DNA from: Oscillospiraceae bacterium
GTDB taxonomy: Bacteria > Bacillota > Clostridia > Oscillospirales > Oscillospiraceae
Reading direction: 5' to 3'
Assembly: GCA_031280855.1 (NCBI GenBank)
Contig: JAITGH010000180.1
Span: 1 to 5,090 of the forward strand
DNA: 5,090 bases
A model generated the notes under the pieces. The model was not told the origin of the DNA. It did no database searches and was given only the letters and a program-made list of their open reading frames with translations. Positions within the stretch are counted from its first letter, which is position 1; every line of letters starts with the position of its first letter. Positions 1 to 5,090 of this stretch are shown piece after piece. The translations under genes and the position numbers were made by a program.

Positions 1-475
1 GGGCAGCATCGATTTAAGCGGATTCCAAGGCTCAAACGCATTACTGCGCGACGGAGCAGACCTTGTTACCAGCGGTTGGGACATTGTCGGACGGTACCAG
101 TGGCGTATGCCGGGTAAGATTCGCTTGAAAAAGCCTCGGCATCAGCTGATCTCGCCTCCGGCACAGTCCGACCGCACGCCGGCTCCGCGTACTCGCGGTG
201 TCGAGCGTACTCGCAGTGACGAGCGTACTCGCAGTGACGAGCGCGGCTCTCGCGGCGATGGGCAGCGCGTAGAGTTGGAGCCGCGTAAGCGCCCGGAGGG
301 TCTGACGGAGCATGAGGCGCTGGTGTTTGACTCTGTCGGAGCGTCCACCCCTGCGGACGCAATTACCGCTCGAACGAAGCTGCGGCCGGAGCAGGTCATG
401 GTTGCGCTGACACTACTTGAGCTTAAGGGTCTGGTCAAGAATTGCGGGCACATGCAGTATGATCGCGTCGACTGA
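1..475 (+). CDS. dprA: DNA-processing protein DprA (Smf), C-terminal part; 5' end outside the window
   Basis: This is the 3' end of a dprA gene: 157 codons are visible, read from base 2, and the start lies upstream of the window. DprA binds single-stranded DNA in the cytoplasm and loads RecA onto incoming DNA during natural transformation; it is also found in many bacteria not known to be competent. Visible residues 1-32 (GSIDLSGFQGSNALLRDGAD, then a DIVGRY block) match the end of the Rossmann-like DprA domain, with the family's G-x-N-x-L-[IL]-x-x-GA signature. Residues about 42-95 form a charged Arg/Glu/Asp/Ser-rich linker with two exact ERTRSD units. Residues about 98-157 (LTEHEALVFDSV to the end) look like the DprA winged-helix domain, with a final wing and hydrophobic core typical of that module. 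The first in-frame ATG (base 107) is internal and is not the real start. The stop is followed by only 29 bp before topA, so co-transcription is likely. Identity is confident; DNA-uptake ability of the host is not shown. Confidence 0.9.
   Translation, partial: GSIDLSGFQGSNALLRDGADLVTSGWDIVGRYQWRMPGKIRLKKPRHQLISPPAQSDRTPAPRTRGVERTRSDERTRSDERGSRGDGQRVELEPRKRPEGLTEHEALVFDSVGASTPADAITARTKLRPEQVMVALTLLELKGLVKNCGHMQYDRVD
185..256 (+). repeat. 18-bp in-frame tandem repeat in the dprA linker
   Basis: Two exact adjacent copies of the 18-bp unit GAGCGTACTCGCAGTGAC lie at 203-220 and 221-238. They are flanked by a diverged copy before (185-202, CCGCGTACTCGCGGTGTC) and a more diverged one after (239-256). 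The unit is six codons long and in frame, encoding Glu-Arg-Thr-Arg-Ser-Asp, so copy-number change would lengthen or shorten the DprA interdomain linker without breaking the frame. The pattern suggests slippage or unequal exchange. No other function is visible. Confidence 0.85.
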
Positions 476-493
476 CGCAACTTTCCAATAACC

Positions 494-498
494 GAGGT
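494..498 (+). promoter_or_regulatory. Ribosome-binding site of topA
   Basis: GAGGT sits 6-7 bases before the ATG at 505, inside the 29-bp gap after dprA. The spacing is ideal and the downstream protein begins directly with the conserved TOPRIM strand, so this supports the 505 start. I see no convincing promoter or terminator in this gap, which fits translation from a read-through dprA-topA transcript. Confidence 0.7.
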
Positions 499-504
499 AT
501 ACCA

Positions 505-2784
505 ATGGCAGGTAAGACAAACTTAGTAATCGTGGAATCGCCCGCGAAGGCGAAAACAATCGAGAAGTATCTCGGCGCGGGCTATAAAGTCGCGGCGTCG
601 ATGGGGCACATGCGCGATCTTCCGAAGAGTAAGTTCGGCGTTGACATTGAGGCCGGCTGGGTGCCCGATTATCAGGTGCTCAAGGGGAAGGAGCACCAGG
701 TTGCGGAGCTGCGCTCCGCCGTGAAGAAGTCCGACAAAGTCTATCTGGCGACCGACCCGGATCGCGAGGGCGAGGCGATCGCGTGGCATCTTAAAGAGAT
801 GCTCGAACTGCCGGACTCGAAGGCGCTTCGCGTTACGTTCAATGAGATTACAAAGAAAGTCGTAACGGACAGCATACAGTCCCCCAGGGCGCTTGACATG
901 GATCTCGTCGACGCGCAACAGGCGCGCAGGATCCTGGATCGCGTCGTAGGTTACGAGCTATCGCCGGTGCTGTGGAAGAAGGTACGGCGCAACCTTAGTG
1001 CGGGGCGAGTGCAATCCGCGACGACGAAGATGGTTTGCGACCGTGAGGCGGAGATTCGCGCATTCATCCCGGAGGAATACTGGGAGCTTGACGCGGCGCT
1101 GCTCGCCGGTACGTCCGAGTTCACCGCGCACTTCTACGGCGCGGACGGCGTGTCGAAGCAGCAGACTCTGCGCTCACAGGAAGAGACCGACGCGGTAATC
1201 GCGGCCGTGCGTGACGCCGCGTTCACCGTCAAATCGATCAAGCGCGGAGAGCGTCGGCAGAACCCTCCGCCTCCGTTCGCGACAAGCACAATGCAACAGG
1301 ACGCGTCGCGGCGGCTCAACTTCGCGCCGTACAAGACGATGAGCGTCGCTCAAGTGCTGTATGAGAGCGGACTCATCACATATATGCGTACTGACTCGCT
1401 GCGGATCTCGCCGGAGGCGCAGGCAAGCGCGAGGGCGTATATCGGCACGAGATACGGGCAGCCGTACGTGCCGTCAAGCCCGAATGCGTACAAGTCGAAA
1501 GCGAACGCTCAGGACGCGCACGAGGCGATCCGCCCGTCCGATCCGACGCTTACGCCTGAAAACGCGGGCTTGAACGGGGATAACTTGAAGCTGTACCGTT
1601 TGATCTGGTCACGGTTCATGGCAAGCCAGATGACTCCGGCGGTTCACGATACGGTAACGTTAGACTCGGTTGCGGCGGGCTGGGTGTTTCGGGCGACGGA
1701 GTCCGCGCTTAAGTTCCCGGGGTTTCTCGCGGCGTACGATGAGCTTAACGGCGAGTCGAAGTCGAACTCGAAGAAGCCGCTGCCGCCGCTTAAAGACGGC
1801 GATCCGCTGAAACTTAAGTCGCTGTCGCCTCAGCAGAAGTTCACTCAGCCTCCGGCGCGTTATACGGAGGATAGCCTTATCCGAGCGATGGAGGAGCAGG
1901 GTATCGGTCGCCCGAGCACCTACGCGCCGACGATCTCCACCATCGAACGCCGCGACTACGTCGTCAAGGAGGGCAAGGCGCTTAAGCCGACGCCGCTTGG
2001 CGAGACGGTTAACCTGCTCATGGAGGATCGGTTCCCGAATATCGTCGACGCCGCGTTCACCGCGCAGATGGAGTCGTTGCTTGACGGCGTCGAGGATGGT
2101 ACGCGTGAGTGGAAAGCGGTGCTAAGCGATTTTTACCGCGATTTCCGTCCGCTGGTGGTAGCGGCGGAGGACATACCGCGCTATAAGGTGCCGGTCGAGG
2201 AGACGGACGAGATCTGCGAGCTATGCGGGATGCCGATGGTAATCAAAAGCGGACGGTTCGGGCGATTCCTGTCGTGCTCCGGGTTCCCCGAGTGCAAGGG
2301 CACTCGCCCGTTGACGGAGACGATGCCGGGTCAATGCCCGAAATGCGGCGGCAGGATCCTCAAGCGCGAGAGCAAGAAGGGTGCGCGCAAGTACACGTTC
2401 TTCACGTGTGAGAAAGGCAAGGACGAGTGCGGGTTCCTCACGTTCGACGTTCCGACGGAGGATATCTGCCCGGAGTGCGGGAAAACGATGTACAAGAAGC
2501 CCGGCAAGGGCGCGCATAAGTCGTTCTGCGCGACGGAGGGTTGCCCGCTATTCCTGCCCGAGGATCAGCGCGGCGGCCGAACGTGGAAGAAGAAGCAAGC
2601 CTCCGACGCGGCGGTCGAGCCGCCCGATGCCGCAATCGCTCAATCTGCGGATACGAAGTCTACGGCGACCAAGAAGTCTACGGCTAAGAAGCCTGCGGCT
2701 AAGACTGCGGCTAAGAAGCCTGCGGCGAAGACTACGACGAAACCTACGGCTAAGAAGACTACGGCGGCGAAGGAAACGGCGTGA
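505..2784 (+). CDS. topA: DNA topoisomerase I (type IA)
   Basis: This cytoplasmic type IA topoisomerase relaxes negatively supercoiled DNA by cutting one strand through a 5'-phosphotyrosine link and passing the other strand through the gap. The 759-residue product carries all core motifs. The TOPRIM start VIVESPAKAKT has Glu11 and Lys15, and the metal-binding acidic motif DPDREGE is at 84-90 (Asp84, Asp86, Glu88). SAGRVQS is at 165-171, the catalytic tyrosine is Tyr293 in LITYMRTDS, and DAHEAIRP is at 337-344. GIGRPSTYAPTI is at 466-477. Three zinc modules follow, with cysteines at 571/574/591/597, 611/614/635/642 and 655/658/675/680. A Lys/Ala/Thr/Pro-rich tail occupies about 715-759. Length is between the shorter Bacillus enzyme and the longer E. 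coli enzyme. The ATG at 505 has a good ribosome-binding site and places the TOPRIM strand at the usual distance. The gene sits between dprA and trmFO, the usual Bacillota order. No frameshift or missing catalytic residue is seen. The distinctive part is the basic tail, a type of end I associate mainly with actinobacterial TopA. Confidence 0.98.
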   Translation: MAGKTNLVIVESPAKAKTIEKYLGAGYKVAASMGHMRDLPKSKFGVDIEAGWVPDYQVLKGKEHQVAELRSAVKKSDKVYLATDPDREGEAIAWHLKEMLELPDSKALRVTFNEITKKVVTDSIQSPRALDMDLVDAQQARRILDRVVGYELSPVLWKKVRRNLSAGRVQSATTKMVCDREAEIRAFIPEEYWELDAALLAGTSEFTAHFYGADGVSKQQTLRSQEETDAVIAAVRDAAFTVKSIKRGERRQNPPPPFATSTMQQDASRRLNFAPYKTMSVAQVLYESGLITYMRTDSLRISPEAQASARAYIGTRYGQPYVPSSPNAYKSKANAQDAHEAIRPSDPTLTPENAGLNGDNLKLYRLIWSRFMASQMTPAVHDTVTLDSVAAGWVFRATESALKFPGFLAAYDELNGESKSNSKKPLPPLKDGDPLKLKSLSPQQKFTQPPARYTEDSLIRAMEEQGIGRPSTYAPTISTIERRDYVVKEGKALKPTPLGETVNLLMEDRFPNIVDAAFTAQMESLLDGVEDGTREWKAVLSDFYRDFRPLVVAAEDIPRYKVPVEETDEICELCGMPMVIKSGRFGRFLSCSGFPECKGTRPLTETMPGQCPKCGGRILKRESKKGARKYTFFTCEKGKDECGFLTFDVPTEDICPECGKTMYKKPGKGAHKSFCATEGCPLFLPEDQRGGRTWKKKQASDAAVEPPDAAIAQSADTKSTATKKSTAKKPAAKTAAKKPAAKTTTKPTAKKTTAAKETA
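2681..2757 (+). repeat. Short direct repeats encoding the lysine-rich TopA tail
   Basis: A 19-bp sequence, CGGCTAAGAAGCCTGCGGC, occurs at 2681-2699 and again exactly at 2708-2726, a period of 27 bp or nine codons. Its first 11 bases recur at 2747-2757. In frame it encodes Ala-Lys-Lys-Pro-Ala-Ala-Lys units. The surrounding codons are almost all ACG/ACT, GCG/GCT and AAG, giving a low-complexity end that probably grew by in-frame duplication. Confidence 0.8.
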
Positions 2785-2793
2785 GCGAATCGA

Positions 2794-2800
2794 GGGAGGG
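2794..2800 (+). promoter_or_regulatory. Strong ribosome-binding site that sets the trmFO start
   Basis: GGGAGGG ends seven bases before the ATG at 2808, at near-ideal spacing. It decides between two possible in-frame starts: a GTG at 2781 that overlaps the topA stop, and the ATG at 2808. The GTG would have to use topA-tail sequence with no good Shine-Dalgarno match, and would add nine unconserved residues before the conserved FAD-binding strand. The ATG start is preferred. Confidence 0.75.
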
Positions 2801-2807
2801 CGCGGCG

Positions 2808-4091
2808 ATGGCGCATGAGGTTACGGTTATCGGCGCGGGACTCGCGGGGTGCGAGTCGGCGTGGCAGCTTGCGCGGCGAGGCGTGCGAGTGCGATTGTGC
2901 GAGATGAAGCCCTCACGGCGAAGTCCGGCGCATGTCGCGGATTCGTTCGCGGAGCTGGTGTGCTCGAACTCGCTGAGGTCGGACGAGCTTACGAACGCGG
3001 TAGGGCTGCTGAAGGAGGAACTGCGGCGGCTGGAGTCGCTGATCATGCGATGCGCGGATGCGAATCGCGTTGGCGCGGGGGGCGCACTTGCGGTTGACCG
3101 CGTGAGGTTCTCCGACGCAGTTACCGCCGCGATTCTGGCGGAGCCGCTGATTGAGGTCGTGCATGGTGAGGTGGCCGCGATCCCCGACGGCGTCGTGGTA
3201 ATCGCGACGGGACCGCTTACCGGCGACGCGCTAGCCTCTCGAATCGCGGAGCTTACCGGCGGCGCGGAGTATCTCTCGTTCTTCGACGCCGCCGCGCCGA
3301 TCGTTACGTTCGACAGCGTGGATATGACTCGAGCGTTCTTCGCGTCGCGCTATGACAAGGGCGACGCGGACTACATCAACTGTCCGATGACCCGTGCGGA
3401 GTACGAGGCGTTCATAGCGGAGCTTTCGACGGCGGAGGAAGCTCCGGTGCACGGCTTCGCGGACGAGGGTGTGTTCGAGGGCTGTATGCCCGTCGAGGTC
3501 ATGGCAAGGCGCGGAGTCGAGACCTTGCGCCACGGTCCGCTGAAACCCGTCGGATTGCGCAACCCGGACGGAAGTTCGCCCTACGCCGTTGTACAGCTTC
3601 GGCGCGAGGACTCCGCAGGGACGCTGTTCAATCTCGTCGGATTCCAGACTCACCTTAAGTTTGGGGAGCAGAAACGCGTATTCTCCCTGATACCGGGGCT
3701 GGAGTCCGCGGAATTTGTGCGGTACGGCGTGATGCATCGCAACACGTATATTAACTCGCCGCAGCTGCTCGACCGCTTCTACCGCGTGCGGAGCCGGCCG
3801 CGAATTCGCTTCGCCGGGCAGATAACGGGTGTCGAGGGCTACGTAGAAAGCACCGCGTCCGGGTTGCTGGTCGGACTGGAGACCGCGCTGGAACTTCGCG
3901 GTGAGCCTCCGCGCCGATTCCCGCCGGAGACTGCGATCGGCGCGTTGGCAGAGTACGTCTCAAGCTCCCCCTCACGCGACTTTCAGCCGATGAATATCAA
4001 CTTCGGAATCATGCCGCCGCTCGACCGCAAGATCAAAGGCAAGCGCGAGAAGAATCTGGAGATCTCCGTACGCGCACTAAGCCTAATATGA
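2808..4091 (+). CDS. trmFO: Methylenetetrahydrofolate-tRNA (uracil-5-)-methyltransferase TrmFO
   Basis: TrmFO makes 5-methyluridine at position 54 in the T-loop of tRNAs, using 5,10-methylenetetrahydrofolate as carbon donor and reduced FAD; it acts in the cytoplasm. The 427-residue product has the family's usual length and runs the whole family. The N-terminal dinucleotide-binding strand VTVIGAGLAGCESAW has the GxGxxG motif. The FAELVCSNSLRSDELTNAVG block is at 48-66, ALAVDR at 93-98, and VIATGPLTGD at 131-140. YINCPMTRAEYEAF is at 189-202, FEGCMPVEVMARRG at 223-236, and QTHLKFGEQKRVFSLIPGLE at 280-299. The FAD-binding end FAGQITGVEGY is at 335-345, and FQPMNINFGIMPPL at 392-405 closes the fold. 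Cys52 and Cys226 fall where the family's two functionally important cysteines lie. The gene follows topA by 23 bp and is probably in the same operon. It is also called gid; confusion with the related GidA/MnmG is unlikely given the length and motifs. No sign of damage. Confidence 0.97.
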   Translation: MAHEVTVIGAGLAGCESAWQLARRGVRVRLCEMKPSRRSPAHVADSFAELVCSNSLRSDELTNAVGLLKEELRRLESLIMRCADANRVGAGGALAVDRVRFSDAVTAAILAEPLIEVVHGEVAAIPDGVVVIATGPLTGDALASRIAELTGGAEYLSFFDAAAPIVTFDSVDMTRAFFASRYDKGDADYINCPMTRAEYEAFIAELSTAEEAPVHGFADEGVFEGCMPVEVMARRGVETLRHGPLKPVGLRNPDGSSPYAVVQLRREDSAGTLFNLVGFQTHLKFGEQKRVFSLIPGLESAEFVRYGVMHRNTYINSPQLLDRFYRVRSRPRIRFAGQITGVEGYVESTASGLLVGLETALELRGEPPRRFPPETAIGALAEYVSSSPSRDFQPMNINFGIMPPLDRKIKGKREKNLEISVRALSLI

Positions 4092-4108
4092 CTGCAAGAT
4101 AAAATCGG

Positions 4109-4137
4109 CTTGAGCGAGGGTGATCCCCTCGCTCAAG
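4109..4137. terminator. Bidirectional rho-independent terminator between trmFO and the ATPase gene
   Basis: A perfect 12-bp inverted repeat has arms CTTGAGCGAGGG (4109-4120) and CCCTCGCTCAAG (4126-4137) around a five-base loop. It lies in the 64-bp gap between two convergent stop codons. On the + strand it is followed by ATTTAT, a short and weak T-rich run. On the - strand it is followed, after CCGA, by TTTTATCTT, a better tract although displaced by four bases. It therefore probably ends both transcripts. This rests on base pairing and position only. Confidence 0.82.
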
Positions 4138-4155
4138 ATTTATGCTCGATTGCGG

Positions 4156-5090
4156 CTACTTGCTGATAGCGGATCTGATCAGCTTCTTAAGCTCTACAAT
4201 CGGGATAATCGAGATTGCCAGACCTACCGCAAGGCCCAACTGCGCAAGGCTGAGCGGCTCCAAACTGAACGCCGTATTCAGACCCGGTATGTAGATCACC
4301 ATCAGGGTCAGAGCCGTGCTTAACGCCATCGCGCCCCACAGCAGCTTATTGTGCGTGCCGAGCGTGAAGATCGACGTCACTCTCGACCGCATGTTAAGCG
4401 AGTGGAAGACCTCGCACATCGCCAGCGTCATGAACGCCATCGTCTGCCGATTAGCGGAGTCACTATCGCCGGTGCCGAGTTGGAAACTTGCAAGCGCCAG
4501 CAACCCGATCAGCACGCCCTGCCAAATGACGTCGACGCCCAGACCTCCGCTGAAGATCGAGTCATTCGCGGGGCGCGGAGGTTTACGCATCGCGTCCGAC
4601 TCCGCAGGTTCTACGCCTAACGCCATCGCGGGGAAAGTGTCCGTTACCAGGTTGATCCACAGGATGTGAATGGGTCGGAACAGCGCGAATCCCGCAATTG
4701 TCGCGATGAAGATCGAGACGACCTCCGCGAGGTTAGAGCTTAACAGGAACTGCACGGCCTTGCGTATATTCTCATAGATGCGGCGCCCCTCACCGACTGC
4801 GCTGACAATCGTCGCGAAGTTGTCGTCGGCGAGCACCATATCAGCGACGTTCTTCGTGACGTCGGTGCCGGTGAGTCCCATGCCGACGCCAATATCGGCG
4901 GCCTTGATGCTGGGCGCGTCCTTCACTCCGTCGCCGGTCATTGCGGCGATCTTGCCCAGTTTCCTCCACGCGTTGACGATCCGCACCTTATGCTCCGGCT
5001 GTACGCGAGCGTACACGCCGTATTTGGTAACGTCGAACTGCTTATCGTCGAGTTGAGTCAGCTCCGACCCTGTAATCGCCTGTACGCCGG
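4156..5090 (-). CDS. Calcium-type P-type ATPase (P2 family), C-terminal part; 5' end outside the window
   Basis: This is the 3' end of a membrane cation pump gene: 310 codons are visible on the - strand and the reading frame stays open past the window edge. A GTG near 5016 is internal and not the start. Such pumps export Ca2+ using ATP through an aspartyl-phosphate intermediate. Reading from the edge there is AITGSEL, then ARVQPEHKVRIV, then the hinge motif MTGDGVKDAPSIK (usually GDGVND). ADIGVGMG, TDVTKNVADMVLADDNFATI and EGRRIYENIRK follow. Six membrane helices (M5-M10) come next. Compared with SERCA, the calcium ligands in M5 (Asn and Glu in SSNLAE), M6 (Asn, Thr, Asp in INLVTD) and M8 (Glu in AMCEVFHSLN) are all present. 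The phosphorylated aspartate and the M4 ligands lie outside the window. A full protein of this class is near 900 residues, so about a third is seen. The gene converges on trmFO across a shared terminator and is a separate unit. Ca2+ is the best-supported substrate; another divalent cation remains possible. Confidence 0.93.
   Translation of the reverse strand, partial: GVQAITGSELTQLDDKQFDVTKYGVYARVQPEHKVRIVNAWRKLGKIAAMTGDGVKDAPSIKAADIGVGMGLTGTDVTKNVADMVLADDNFATIVSAVGEGRRIYENIRKAVQFLLSSNLAEVVSIFIATIAGFALFRPIHILWINLVTDTFPAMALGVEPAESDAMRKPPRPANDSIFSGGLGVDVIWQGVLIGLLALASFQLGTGDSDSANRQTMAFMTLAMCEVFHSLNMRSRVTSIFTLGTHNKLLWGAMALSTALTLMVIYIPGLNTAFSLEPLSLAQLGLAVGLAISIIPIVELKKLIRSAISK

Noticed and set aside
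142..480. A 112-codon open frame on the - strand opposite dprA, plus a 90-codon and a 98-codon one nearby
   Set aside because: They are antisense to a clearly conserved DprA reading frame, have Ser/Arg-rich low-complexity products partly created by the 18-bp repeat, and show no recognisable domain. High GC content with few stop codons explains them.
476..504. Possible promoter for topA in the dprA-topA gap
   Set aside because: Only 29 bp are available, most of it taken by the ribosome-binding site, and no paired -35/-10 elements can be seen. A promoter inside the dprA coding end cannot be excluded but is not supported by sequence.
2381..2818. A 145-codon + strand open frame overlapping the 3' end of topA
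   Set aside because: Its product is mostly Arg, Ser and Leu, the expected result of reading the Lys/Ala/Thr-rich topA tail codons one base out of frame. topA in this stretch encodes conserved zinc modules.
3231..3737. A 168-codon - strand open frame inside trmFO
   Set aside because: It lies wholly opposite the conserved core of TrmFO and shows no recognisable motif; it is a GC-driven shadow.
422..4191. Six CTTAAG palindromes (422, 1708, 1813, 1981, 3654, 4186), more than base composition predicts
   Set aside because: Every copy is an in-frame Leu-Lys codon pair (CTT AAG), including the one on the - strand, so codon choice explains the excess. They are not at regular spacing or in intergenic positions.
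4316..4669. A 117-codon + strand open frame opposite the ATPase gene
   Set aside because: It is complementary to membrane helices M6-M9 of the ATPase. Its apparent hydrophobic and Ser/Pro pattern mirrors those codons, and there is no good ribosome-binding site or known domain.

Overview
The window is a stretch of bacterial chromosome carrying a compact, co-directional housekeeping cluster on the + strand (3' end of dprA, complete topA, complete trmFO). Facing it on the - strand is the 3' part of a calcium-type P-type ATPase gene. Coding density is very high and base composition is moderately GC-rich (about 55-60% by eye). The order dprA-topA-trmFO is classical for Bacillota. The sequence style of the DprA tail, and of the ATPase core (for example its ADIGVGMG and TDVTKNVADMVLADDNF blocks), resembles GC-rich Clostridia of the Oscillospiraceae type. 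That taxonomic reading is an inference from gene order and remembered family sequences; no search was run.

Region by region: bases 1-475 hold the last 157 codons of dprA (end of the Rossmann-like domain, a charged linker containing an 18-bp tandem repeat, and the C-terminal winged helix). After 29 bp comes topA (505-2784), a full type IA topoisomerase with TOPRIM motif, active-site tyrosine, three tetracysteine zinc modules and a lysine/alanine/threonine-rich tail encoded by short repeats. After 23 bp containing a strong ribosome-binding site comes trmFO (2808-4091), a complete folate/FAD-dependent tRNA m5U54 methyltransferase. A perfect 12-bp hairpin with T-rich flanks on both sides (4109-4137) lies in the 64-bp gap between the convergent genes and probably terminates both. 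From 4156 to the window edge, the - strand encodes the C-terminal 310 residues of a P2-type Ca2+ ATPase: the end of the phosphorylation domain and membrane helices M5-M10.

The three + strand genes are closely spaced with no terminator between them and are probably co-transcribed. They handle DNA uptake/recombination, DNA supercoiling and tRNA modification, so they are linked by conserved position rather than by one pathway. The ATPase is a separate transcription unit.

I see no mobile element, CRISPR array, RNA gene or undescribed multi-gene system. The points worth a second look are local: the repeat-built DprA linker, the repeat-built basic tail of TopA, an Asn-to-Lys change in the ATPase hinge motif, retention of the ATPase site I calcium ligands, the shared terminator, and trmFO ending the cluster instead of leading into xerC/hslVU/codY.
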